Origin: Trematomus loennbergii
Lineage: Eukaryota > Chordata > Actinopteri > Perciformes > Nototheniidae
DNA length: 64,000 nucleotides
Assembly (NCBI GenBank): GCA_012861695.1
Contig: JAAOOA010000033.1
Span: forward strand, 19,631,934 to 19,695,933
Direction of reading: 5' to 3'
In this document: positions 11,398-24,600 of the stretch, piece by piece
Position numbering within the stretch: position 1 is the stretch's first letter
Layout of the letters: each line of letters starts with the position of its first letter
Translations under genes and position numbers: made by a program
The notes under the pieces: model-generated
Seen by the model: only the letters and a program-made list of their open reading frames with translations
Databases searched by the model: none
Told to the model about the DNA's origin: nothing

Positions 11398-11850
11398 GTG
11401 TAAAGTAACTAAGTAGCAAGTACTCACATATTGTACTTAAGTAAAAGTAGTATTACCAGAGTGTAGGAATACTCTGTTACAAGTAAAAGTCCTGCATTTG
11501 ATATGTTACTCAAGTAAAATAAAAATAAAAGTATCAAAAGTATTAGCATCAAAATATATTTAAAAGCAAAAGTCTTCATTTTGCAGATTGGCCCATTACA
11601 GAATAATATATATTATATGTTTAGATTTTAATTATTGATGCATTAAAGTGTTATCAAATATGGTAAAGGTGCAACTAGTTTTACTTATGTTGTATACTGC
11701 AGGGTAGCTTGTGAATTTACTCCAGGTGTAACTAAAGTCTGATTTAAGAGTTGATTATATTTCACATCACTTTGCAAATTAACTACATGTTTTATATTAT
11801 TGTAGTGGAGTAAAAGTACACTATCTCCACTGAATTCTAGTTACTTAGCT
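11398..11850. mobile_element. hAT-like MITE copy 3, ends eroded
   Basis: The interior matches copies 1 and 2: ACCAGAGTGTAGGAATACTC, TACAAGTAAAAGTCCTGCAT, CTGCAGGGTAGCTTGTGAAT. The terminal inverted repeats are degenerate, so boundaries are approximate. It lies between the candidate first exon and the start exon of acaca. Confidence 0.7.
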
Positions 11851-12351
11851 ATTGAACAAGAAAGCGAAGGAGAAGTAAAAAAACTTGGGTATGTACTATT
11901 TGTTGTTTTCCAGTAAATTGTGCCTTGAAGTCAAATTATGAAAAATAAAGTTTTAGTCATACTATTTTTCGACAATTACAAAGGCTAAACATGTTTATTT
12001 TTTAATGTGCACTCACTTGTGTGCATACAGGATTCATACATTTTATTTGATAATTATTTCAATTATTTAGGGCTGAAACAATGCTGAATGTTCTGGTTCT
12101 ATCACATCTAAACAATGTCATTATTGAATTTGTCTTGCATTCTGTTTACGCACTTTTTTTCTGCACGCATTTTACTCCCATTTTAAGTTCAAGTGTTGCA
12201 ATCGGAGTTGCAAGATACTGAACTTTGTATAACCCACTTTTGCAATAATGACAAACAGCATTCCCATGCCAGCCAAAGGCAATCTTACCCTGATATTTGG
12301 ACTCTGTATCTCCTTTATAACTGTTGCTGCCACTGTGGTGTTTCCTGCCAG

Positions 12352-12610
12352 TATTCGCAGCCTGTCAGTGGGGCCCAGCCATGGCAGAGAAGGACGGTGC
12401 TGCCAAGAAGAACCCTGCTGTTGCAGCGCTGCACTCTCATTTCATCGTGGGGTCAGTGTCGGAGGAGAACTCGGAGGATGAAGTCCTAGGGAGGCCAGAC
12501 TTGCAGCTGGAGGAAAAGGAGACTCGCTCCTTGTCGCCGTCCTCTGATAGCTCGAGCAGCACCTTCGAAATGGGATTCGACCACATTGAAGGCCCCAATC
12601 AAAATCTCAG
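12352..12610 (+). CDS. acaca: acaca coding exon 1 (start codon exon; coding from 12381)
   Basis: Two possible acceptors nine bases apart (CAG ending 12351 and CAG ending 12360) keep the same frame with the upstream leader exon. The main start ATG is 12381-12383 in GCCATGG context. Encodes [17 protein letters not shown] then [17 protein letters not shown] and a serine-rich stretch. It ends CTCAG with a weak donor gttaaa. The last two bases AG begin the Arg codon of the AMPK motif. Confidence 0.9.
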
Positions 12611-15600
12611 GTTAAAACACTATCACCTCCAGACTCTCAACGTCAATTTACAATGTTTCTGCTTTTTAAATGTGCAGATTTTTCTCGGATACTGTGTGTA
12701 TAACTATATCTTTAGGGTTTAAGATAAGCAGTCCGTTGGGATTTTATTTTTAGGAATATTTTCTAAAATCTATTAGACACTACTGTCTATCAAATTGTAA
12801 TGATTGTATGTATAACTTCATGAATTTTACTTAACAGACTGTACATGGTTTTTCCTTGTTTGTCATGCTTTGCTTTCTGTTATTTTGTTCATGTATTTCC
12901 AGCTATAAAAAAAAACAACTGCAATTCAAAAGCTGCCTATGAGACGAGTCCTATCGCAGCAGGCCTTAAGTTCAAAACGAACACTCTGTTCAAACTATCT
13001 GGGTAAACATTCTTACAGCATATGTGAAAAATGTGGTTTCTCCAGGTCTTCTGCTGAAGGGGTTTCTTTGTGAACCGAGTCTGTGTGGCAACAGTTCTGG
13101 AATAGGCTTCATAATGTTGGTTTGGGAAAGTTGGGACAATGTTCACACTCAGAAAGTCCCAATGCGACGGTCAAAAGGGGCTTTTCAGTACTGACGGAGA
13201 ACTGTGTATAAAGCTTTAGTATCTCTGCCAGCCCCTAAACCTCACAGATGGAGGCTTGTAAATTGAATTTTCCCTAAAGCCTCACAGAATTGAGATTCAC
13301 ATTAGATACACGTGCACATATGGTTTCTCAATATGTTATCATATGCTGACAGCAACGGGAATAGTGTTGTTATTTTTGCCTGGTTTCTAACTTACAAAGG
13401 ACAGAAGCTCTAACGGCTCCACAGCTGCATGGAAGTCAGGGCCTCGGTCAGTAGGGACTCATTTTCCTCTTGTGAGCAACCCCTATAGCGATGCAACAAA
13501 TAAAAATCAGGCCACAGAAAGCAGCCATCCAAGTAACACCCAGTCACTGCCACACCTCCCAGCTGATTATCATATCCCTCCCCCTGGGCTTCCCACTCCA
13601 CCCTATGGATCCCCTTTTGGGTGGAGCTTGATTCAAAGAAATCTGAGCACAAGGCAATATGACTGTAAAGTGTCTGGTCCTGCTCTGTCAGTGGCTATAC
13701 TGGATAAGCTGATAGTTTTATTCTTAAGATAAAGTCACCCTTTTATTTATCTTACACAGGTTTTATTTGTATTAGAACAGGCAAAAATACACTTAACAAC
13801 ACAACAGTTGGATGACATTACTTTCTAACACTTTCCCTTATCACCTTTACTGATTACCTGTATCTCACCCTGAGCTATAAAGTTAAACACAAGAAACAGT
13901 AGTCACATCCTCGGCTCCTTCCTTCGCCCAGTCTGTCTCTTATCAACACGACGTGATATCAGTATCTCTTTATCTCCTGGGCTATAAACAGGAACAGTTC
14001 GCTACTGGCAGTTTACAACTTATCTGTTTGTTATTAACTAAATTAGAGAAAGATAATGTTTTTTTTTTTGCAAAATATATTTAAAAAAAAAGTGAAGAAA
14101 ATTGTCTGTTCGTGCCATTTCCTTTCTGCTGCATTGGTACACTGCTAAAATGACAACATCAAATTAAATACAACATCATTTACTTGTTGTAAATTTGTTA
14201 TCAACACAAGAAGTCACCAATACATTTGGTAAATTAATTAAATTAGAATTATTTCAAATAGCAAATTCTACAAATGTTCTTTTTCTACTAACTCGAATCA
14301 AAATCATCTGGTTTATTGCCAAGTAAGCTTATCCATAAAATACATTTTCCGGTTGTATATGGTGCATACATACACACAAAAGAGTCTACAAAAAAGAAAC
14401 AAGTATATACAAATTTAAAAGCAACTTTAATACAAACATTATATTTCATAGTGAACATTTCTGTCTGTCGTGGTGTTTTCAAGTATAATGTGCGTACTGT
14501 TTGTGCATGCATGAAAAGCTGTTTGTTTCTTTTGCCGATCGTCAGAGAGTATTGTCTAGTTATCTGCTTGTTATCAGCACAGCTACCTAATGCCTTGCTC
14601 CTTCCTTCATGCATTCTTAAAACAGGCCAAGCATGTCAGGGCTGCACCTGGTGAAGCAGGGCAGAGACCGCCGGCGCATTGATCTCCAGAGAGACTTCAC
14701 CGTGGCTTCTCCTGCTGAATTTGTCACCCGCTTTGGTGGCAACAAGGTTATCGAGAAGGTAATGATTTCCTTCCTTTTTTCTTTTGTTTAGCCCACTATG
14801 TTCAACTCCTTTTGATGGTGAATAGAAACCAGTGAAGAAAACAAATTGTGTGTTTTATGTCGTTTAATGAGTGAATATATAAAGGCAGTTTGACAAGGCA
14901 GAATAGATAGATAGCAACTATTAATGAAGTCTTTTAAATTAACAGCACAAGCATCTATTTTGCTCCTCCAGGTGCTTATCGCTAACAATGGCATTGCAGC
15001 GGTGAAATGCATGCGCTCCATCCGCCGCTGGTCCTATGAGATGTTTCGCAATGAAAGGGCGATCCGCTTTGTTGTTATGGTGACCCCCGAGGACCTGAAG
15101 GCCAACGCAGGTGAGATTTGGTTTTCTAAAACATCTGAGGAAGTGCACCAGCGGTCACAGCCAGTGACATGGCAAGATGCCATATGTGGAATTACTCAAC
15201 AGTTTTTGCCTTTCAGCTCTTGGCTCTGGCAGTGCATCCAAACAGGAGAATTAAAAGACAGCGAAGAGTAGGGGTGTGGGGGGAAAAATCAGGAAATAAT
15301 TGATTCGACTAAGATAAAAAACGACTTCATAATATTTATATATTTTTTTAAACTAGATATTTCTAATAAAAACCAGCCTCTGCATGTTCATTTGTGTACG
15401 ACTTGTTCTGGAAAATCAGTACGTTTCTGAGAAATAAGGTTTTTATACCTTTTATTCTTTATCACTGACAATTACGAAATACTAAAAACATTTTAGTAAA
15501 TGTTTTTTAGCATAAATAAGTGATACCTTTTGTCTTATTTTTGCCTGTGTGTTTACATTATTGCAATCAACTTTTCTAATATATATAAGCATGCTGGTGT

Positions 15601-18600
15601 AGCTCCTTAAATTCCAATGTATTCTGAATTAAAGTGGCCCTATTATACTTTTTGGGGTTTTGGAAAGATTCATACCCCTCAGTAAATGTGACTGCTGCAA
15701 GAAGGTTACGAGAAAAATAAGGCTTTCTGTCTTGTCTTTCACAGAGTACATCAAGATGGCCGATCATTACGTGCCTGTGCCAGGAGGGACAAATAACAAC
15801 AACTATGCCAATGTGGAGCTCATCCTGGACATAGCTAAACGCATACCTGTTCAGGTACCACCACACAATCATATATCTGTAGTTTTCCAACAGTAATTAC
15901 AATTTGTATCATTGATTAATATACATGTTTTAATTGGTCCCTAAAGGCAGTGTGGGCTGGATGGGGTCATGCCTCGGAGAACCCCAAATTGCCAGAGCTG
16001 CTTCATAAGAATGGCATTGCTTTCATGGGTAAGGGAAGCTGTTGCTTTTACTTTTTCAAATGACGCTTACAATATGAGTTCACACAATGAAAATGCCTCT
16101 TTTTAACGCTTACTCCTTCCTCAGGTCCTCCCAGTCAGGCTATGTGGGCTCTCGGAGACAAGATCGCCTCGTCCATCGTGGCTCAAACTGCTGGCATTCC
16201 CACCTTGCCCTGGAGTGGCGAAGGTAGCTCACAGTTGGAGTCTAAAACAAGTCATTTATAAAGGCCTCTTATGACCAGCTTTGAGAAATGTATCAAAAAC
16301 AATCAATGATTCTTCAACTGCCATAGATTTAAACTGAATTTAAAAGGCGTTTGTTTGAATGATGCTGAATAATCTGTTTGTCTTTCTCAGGTCTGACGGT
16401 AGAGTGGACGGAGAGCGATCAAAAGAATAAAGTTATCAATGTTCCTACTGACGTGTACGAGCTCGGCTGCATCCTGGATGTTGAGGATGGCCTGAAGGTA
16501 AGCGTGTTATTTAACTGGCGGTAGCCATATCGCATACAGTATATGAACAATATTACTGTGTACTCTCTTCCACATTCCTGCTTTTCTTTTTATATACTGC
16601 TCAAATACAAAAAAAAGCATTTGACGTCAAGACAATATAGTGTCATTCATAGTGCCAAATAAATGTTGCACGGGCTTGAGTATACAATGAAAAGATGTAT
16701 GTTTCTGTTGCCAGGCCTCAGAGAAGGTTGGCTACCCCGTGATGGTGAAGGCCTCAGAGGGAGGCGGAGGGAAAGGCATCCGTAAAGTCAACTGTGCTGA
16801 TGATTTCCCGAACCTCTTCAGACAGGTACGTAGATAATGAGATTACAAGCATTTAGTTAGAAACATCATGCAGTATGTAATGCATTATAAATAGAGTTTG
16901 AATGTTTGACTATTAGAGATTTAAACGGGAAAATCGGGGGACAAAAGAGAATCAGAATAAGGATTTTGTCTTCTGTTTTCCAGGTCCAGGCAGAAGTTCC
17001 AGGATCGCCTATTTTCGTCATGCAGCTAGCCAAGCACGCCCGCCACCTCGAGGTCCAGATCTTGGCAGATCAATACGGCAATGCCATTTCCCTGTTCGGT
17101 AGGGACTGTTCTGTGCAGCGACGGCACCAGAAAATTATAGAGGAGGCTCCAGCTACCATCGCCCCTTCAGATGTGTTTGAGGATATGGAAAGGGTAACTA
17201 GCATCTTTTTTTACTTTTTTACTTGAACTTCTTATGTTTATATCATATTTTAGTTATATTTATTTTATCTCTTATTGGGCTTATTTTACTTTAACTTATT
17301 GTGTTCAAAGAAATATCTATTTAATTTAATATTTGTATTGCTCTTACTATAACTTCCAAGGTCTATGAAATACATATATGTATTTAATCTTTTACTGCAT
17401 TCTTTTACTTCTTGTGTTTTATATAATATTTGTATTCTATTTTATTTATTTTATTTTGATCTTTTATTTAATTTCAATCTAAGATGGATCATTTGAACCT
17501 TCGATTGAGTGGTTTTCTCTCCTCAGTGTGCGGTGAAGCTGGCTAAGATGGTGGGCTACGTCAGTGCAGGTACAGTGGAGTACCTCTACAGCCAGGATGG
17601 AAGCTTCTACTTCCTGGAGCTCAACCCTCGTCTGCAGGTGGAGCATCCCTGTACTGAGATGGTGGCTGACGTCAACCTGCTAGCTGCCCAACTGCAGGTC
17701 AGTGCCACCCAGAGTCACAGTGCAAAAAAAAAAAATTCAAGAAAAAAAAAACCTTGTTTCTGGGAAATAAGTCATATTTCTGGTCTAATAGACAAGCAAT
17801 CCTGCAACAAGCTAAAACGTTTAGCATTAATACCTAACAGTGTACATTTATTGGCAGATTATTTTGCTTGCTTGAAAATCTGACTCCATTAAAGAATATT
17901 TGGCTGATTTTGTCAGTCGCTTCACCGCTTTGCACTACAAGGGGCCCCCCTATCTCTATGGCGACAGAACGCAAAGGAAGAAGGTTTACACAAAAGCGGT
18001 GTGGTAGATCCAGTGGTTGTAGAGGCACTCGGTCACGTGGTCTGTTCTGCAGTGTTCAGGATTGTGTGTAAATAGGTCAGTGGCAGTCAGGCTGAAGGGC
18101 AGTGTTGATGATAAATCTGATTGGATGTTACTGTGGGAGTGACCCACTCTCTGGCACGAAGGATGAGGGTCTTTTTATCAAGGCAATTACAGGACTCACT
18201 ATCTTTCAGGAAGATGGTATTTTTGATAGTCTCGAAAAAACTGTTCTGTTTTGAAGAAATTCAATCATAATTGTGCTTAATGCATTGTGTACCTGTTTGT
18301 TAGTGCCTGAGAGCCTTCTCCTTAATATTTCGTAGTTAAACTTACACAGTGGGTTACATCAACAACCTTTTCAGATGGAAAAGCTGACCAAAAAAGTTTA
18401 TAGATGCTTTTTCAAACGATCAAAAGCCGATTACTTGATAGTGGGCAGATTGTTCCACATTTTTTGGCAGCCAAAGAGCAGTCCCCTCGGGTAGCCAACA
18501 GATTTTGGTTTGATGACGCAAGTGCACAATCAGTGGTGTCAAGGTTTAGTAGCTCAGACAATCTCTGGCACAAAGGATGATGGTCTTTTTGTCTAGACAA

Positions 18601-21600
18601 CAGTCCATCAGGAAAATGGTATGTTATGGATGTTGTTGACAAATGTCAGAAAGCATGCAGAAAAAATCCATATGTGGTTCTTTCAAAGCAAAAGCTACCT
18701 TACCTGTTTGTTCAGGGTAACACAGGGTTCTCTGAGCCTTTGGCAACACATTTGGAACACAGTTAGGCCAACAGGTTTAAGTTTGATGACCTACAGTAAG
18801 TGGATGCCAAGCAGGGTAAGGGTTCTTCTAACTGTGAAATTTAAGTAAGGCCATGCGGTTAATAAGTGATTAAAAAACGATCTTAAAAATCTATCCTGAC
18901 CTTAACTGATTGCCAATAATATTAAACGATCTACATTTGTTATAGCTGATAAGTGGGCGAATACAATTGCGATTTTTAGTAAATGTAATAAAGTTGGATT
19001 TAAGTCCGTTTCAGTGCATATTCTTGTGTTGTACTAATATACCACTATTTCCTGTCAGATTGCTATGGGTATTCCTCTGCAAAGGATCAAAGACATCAGG
19101 ATGCTTTATGGGGTGCAGCCCTGGGGGGACTCTCCCATTGACTTTGAGGGTCTGTCCACTGCCCCCTCCCCACGGGGCCATGTCATTGCAGCAAGAATCA
19201 CCAGTGAAAACCCCGATGAGGTAAGTCTCTCTTTTCTACGAGTAGACAGAATAATTGCAACCAACACAACGGTTCTCTTAGGATCATAAACTGAACTTAA
19301 AAACAGCAAATTTGACACTTTTTGACTTTTAATATGTTTTTATTTGTTGTACATAAGACTGCATAACGTCTACATAGTGAAAACATAAGAAATGTCAAGA
19401 AGTCACGTACTTTTACAACTTAGGGAGAAAATACACATAAAATACCTAAATAAAGGGAAAGAAAAGAACACTAAGCTAACATAATATAATTACTCTAAAA
19501 GAAATCACAACAAGAAGCACATAAAATAAGCTGACCAATCAGTAGAAAACAACCCGGTAAAAATTGTGAAATGAATGAGAATAAATACTTAGGAAAAAAA
19601 GAACAGAAAAAATACACGTCAGGAAATTAAATGTGATAACAATATCCTTTTAAAAGGCTCTTAGGATACCAAGCTACTGATCCTGTGCAATTGAATGATC
19701 AGATGACATGTTGTGTGATTTGCAGGGTTTCAAACCGAGCTCCGGAACAGTACAAGAGCTGAATTTCCGCAGCAATAAGAACGTGTGGGGCTACTTCAGC
19801 GTTGCAGCGGCCGGGGGGCTGCATGAGTTTGCCGACTCCCAGTTTGGACACTGTTTCTCGTGGGGAGAGAATCGGGAAGAAGCCATCTCGTGAGTACACC
19901 CAGGATCATTAGATCATGACATCACATATTTACAATGTGAGGTATCTCTTTTGCAATTCTGTAATCAGAGGTTTTTATCGTTGGCTTATGTCATTTTGTC
20001 TTTTTCTTTCTCTAGGAACATGGTGGTGGCTCTGAAGGAGTTGTCTATCAGAGGAGACTTCAGGACGACAGTGGAATACCTCATTAAGCTGCTGGAGACT
20101 GAAAGCTTTCAGCACAACACCATCGACACAGGCTGGCTGGACAGGCTCATCTCAGAGAAGATGCAGGTATGCAGACATGTTGCCGAAGTGGAAAACTATA
20201 ATGGGAAGGAAACTAAACCACACTTCAAACCGTAACGAGAAAATATATTTGGCACACAGACCCATATCATTATTTTAGTGCTGAAACCACAATACATTTA
20301 GTTTGAATAATAGTCAGACCCTGTCGGCCAGTCGGCAGTTTAAATGTAAAGTCCCAGTAAAACAGAATATTTGATCAGTGTACAGGTACAGAAGCGATTT
20401 AAATCCTTTGCATTGAAGTGCTAAAAAATGGGGAGGCTTGCATTGTTGAGTTACAGACGACTTGCTCCACACACACCTCCCTTGTATGTCATGTAATTAT
20501 TGGTCAAAATTGTTAGGGAGGAGTTTACGTAAGCAAACATATTTAGTTTTACGGGGAAAACAAGGATTGGATTTCAAATAATATACAACATTACTTTTAT
20601 ATTTTTTATATTTTCTTTAACTGTTTTATATTTATGCACAATACTATGATGAAGCAATCGCATATTTTCATAGTCCGACCCGGAAGTTGGAAGTTAGCAT
20701 CGCAAGGGCTCTTTTAAAAGATACTCTTGGATTTGGAATATTGCAATTATTAAGCTTGGTGGCAAACAACTGATTATGATTCTGTAGGTTTTAATGACAC
20801 ATAGACGCTTCAGACGTTTGGAGAATTTGCTGATGTGTTTTATGTTGTAGAGAAAAATATGAACATATCTTAAACTTATGTTTTCAAATACCTTATTTCA
20901 GGCATCTAACCAAAAACACATAAACAAAACCCATTAACTTCAAAATGAGCTAAACGGAAGGCTGAAATGAGTACTCATTGCTTGAATTGTGATTCAATAG
21001 TGAATTATAGATGTGATCAAAAAAGAGCTTAAAGGACTTTTAGCTTCATCCTGACTGTACGTTTTAAGGTCTGGCTAAGAAGTATATTGTAATGTGTGCA
21101 GGCGGAGCGTCCAGATACCATGCTGGGAATTGTGAGCGGGGCTCTTCATGTGGCAGATGTCAATCTAAGAAACAGTGTGTCCAACTTTCTGCATTCTCTG
21201 GAAAGGTAAAACCCACGGCATGTCAAATGAATCCATTTCAAGCAGTAGTTAAAAAGAACATATCACATGAGATGCTTTGTCCTCTGTGACCAGGGGCCAG
21301 GTGCTGCCAGCACACACACTGCTCAACACTGTGGACGTGGAGCTGATCTACGAAGGCACTAAATACACTCTAACAGTGACACGGCAGTCTCCCAACTCCT
21401 ACGTGGTCATCATGAACCACACCTCTGCGGAGGTGGACGTCCATCGGCTCAGTGACGGAGGCCTTTTGCTGTCTTATGATGGAAGCAGCTACACCACCTA
21501 CATGAAGGAAGAGGTGGATAGGTAAAAGGAAACAAAAATGTTAGAATGAAGTAGGATAAAATGATACATATGTATTTATGGCTTGAAAACATTTTGATTC

Positions 21601-24600
21601 AGTTAAAAACTTCACATGAAATATTTACACTTAAGTCTTCTGATTTTGGTTCTAAGTATGGATTCCTCCCCTACAGGTATCGCATCACAATTGGGAACAA
21701 GACTTGTGTTTTCGAAAGGGAGAATGATCCCTCCCTGTTGCGATCTCCTTCAGCAGGAAAACTCATCCAGTACACAGTGGAGGACGGCGGGCACGTGTTT
21801 TCTGGACAGTGCTACGCTGAAATTGAGGTACAGTATGTTAAGGATTATGTACGGAAGCCTAAAAACGCAACTGAGAAAGAAAGGGTGATCCCTATTCTAC
21901 TTCTGATTCAAACACTTTTCTCTACTATGTTCATGACTAAAGAAAAGTTGGAAACATTTTTGCAAGACAATATATTTTGTACAAGACTTAAAAAGTATTA
22001 CAATTGGTTTGAACCTCATCAGATGAACCTTGTGTTTACAGTGCATGTACTCACCCTCATAGAAAACATGGATGCTTTTAGTCTTATTTAGAACATGGGG
22101 GAATTATGCACTTCAGCCTCTAGTGCTGAAATTAGTATTACAGCAAAAAAACACATTTTTATTTCTGTTTATTTTGAGATTTGTAAAAACACAAAAAAAT
22201 GTTCTCCACCTGTTTTGAAATCAGGGCTCAGGGCTTCTGTAGTTATGTGCATGTTCTCCACTCAACACAAATAGGATTTAATTAAATCTACACAACTTTA
22301 TTCTTAATTCCAGGTGATGAAGATGGTGATGACTCTAACAGCTGCAGAGTCTGGCTGTATTCACTATGTGAAGAGGGCTGGAGCAGCCCTGGATCCTGGC
22401 TGTGTCATTGCCAAGCTGCAGCTGGATGACCCAAGCAGAGTGCAACAGGTACTGATTGTCTGACTTGCAATCTACACAGATATGTTATATTCATATGTCT
22501 GCTAAAAAATGACATGCCGTATTCCTTTTGTTTTGTTCCTTTCCGAGTTGGGCTTTACATTTGAGCTTTCAGCTTCAGAATGAGAGGTGTGATTATACAC
22601 AAGACATGCTCTCTACTTAATCTTAGCCTGTTTACGAGTTATTTCTGTGTGCATCTTTGTGTAGGAGTAACTTTATAAAATCAAAATATCCGTGTGGCAG
22701 GAAGTTGAGCTGCCAACAAATACAAGACTTTAATATCTGAAAGGAACAAAACATCTAAAACAATGTGATGTCAAAATGCAGATTTATTAATGGAAAAGGA
22801 GCCCATTCCCGGTAAATGAACCAGAAGTGTGACAATCAGTATATGGATAACATTGTTGTAAAAATAAGTATTTGTGTTGCAGGCAGAGCTTAACACAGGG
22901 CCCCTGCCCGCTATCCAGGCAGTGGCTCTGCGAGGGGAGAAACTCCACAGAGTCTTCCACACTACACTGGATCATCTCGCTCACATAATGAACGGCTACT
23001 GTCTTCCTGAGCCTTTCTTCAGCATTAAGGTGAGCAATCTCACACACCTGGAATAACGGCAGCATCAGCACTGTAAGCGGGTTCTTTCATATATTCCTCT
23101 TGTGTGTGTCCTAGTTGAAAGAGTGGGTGGAAAGGTTGATGAAAACGATGCGCGATCCCTCTCTGCCGCTGCTGGAGCTCCAGGACATCATGACCAGTGT
23201 GTCAGGTCGCATCCCCCCTGCTGTGGAGAAGTGCATCAAGAAGGAGATGGCTCAGTATGCTAGCAACATCACCTCCGTGCTCTGCCAGTTTCCCAGCCAG
23301 CAGGTGCAGCAACACACAAACACCATGCTAACTACCCCTACAGAATTATTCTTGTAGATAACCGCAAAACCCCTTATTAGTCTTGTTTCAGAGCTATTAA
23401 AAATAATGAATAATAAAATCATTCACTTATATCTGGAAAAGTTCACGTCAGATTTATGACATGTACTTGAATCAGAAAATTGTTATCCATGTGTTCTGGT
23501 GATGATGAATCTCATTGTCGTTAACTGAATGCTGTGCCAGTGTGTCCTGCAGAGAATCACAGGTTGTTTGGGAATAATGCTAAATATTTGAATACCATGA
23601 TAAACTTCAAAGACAAAACTGCGGTTAAAAAATTTACTTAAAAATGGGTAGAATTTGAATAGGAGTGGTTTTTTTTGGTTCGGTTATAGTATTTCTTAAT
23701 TGTAACGTCTAATTTTCCAGTCGGCTATTAAAATACTTTTTTCACCTCCCCTTCATTTTTCCTAAATGTTCTTGTTCTTACCAATTTTAAGAAACCTGAA
23801 TGGCTAGTAAGATGGTTAGCAGGATGCAAGTACTCTGTGTGCATAAGGAATTATTGGTATTACACATACAGAAGCATCTTGGTTCTCTGGGAGTTTTTAA
23901 TATGTATTCCTAATAAAAAGTAAACCAACTAATTAACCGTTATAAGAAAAGATGCTTAGCTTCCAATAATTTGCTGAATAATTGAAACCACCCATAGCAT
24001 TAAATGTGCTAAAATAATACATACACTTCCATATATTATTTATAAATCGAAAGAAAAGCGGTGTTGTAATGAAGGGCCTCTAAATAGATTAATCTCTGAA
24101 TTTCAATCAAATATTTCACTGCCAGTTAGGATCCCAGTCTGGATATAAAGAGAACCAGCTAACGTTCAACAGTGCCAATGGAACAAAACATGTTTGCGTC
24201 TTCACTGCTGTTGTAATTAATTCTGATGTTTATCTTTCCAGATCGCAAACATCCTGGACAGCCACGCTGCTACCCTTAACAAGAAGTCAGAGAGAGAAGT
24301 CTTCTTTATGAACACACAGAGCATCGTCCAGCTGGTGCAGAAGTGAGTACCACACATGTGTATATATACTGTATTTTTTTAAAGTCACTTAATCTCATTG
24401 TCCCATTAAGTACAACACTGCATTCTTCTTTTTGTCATAGCACACTGTGTTTGTCTCCAACAGGTATCGCAGTGGCATCAGAGGTCACATGAAGGCGGTG
24501 GTGATGGACCTGCTCAGACAGTACCTGAAAGTGGAGATCCAGTTTCAGAATGGTGAGGGACAACAGCAACACATTTAACATGCATCCATACTAATACGAT

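Noticed and set aside
12248..12481. ORF starting MTNSIPMPAKG with a hydrophobic run (LIFGLCISFITVAATVV)
   Set aside because: It runs in a different frame through the acaca start exon and across the polypyrimidine tract and acceptor. Most likely intronic; at best an upstream ORF if transcription starts at about 12190.
13472..13732. Pro-rich ORF in intron 1
   Set aside because: No homology recognised and no supporting splice sites; low-complexity proline content explains it.
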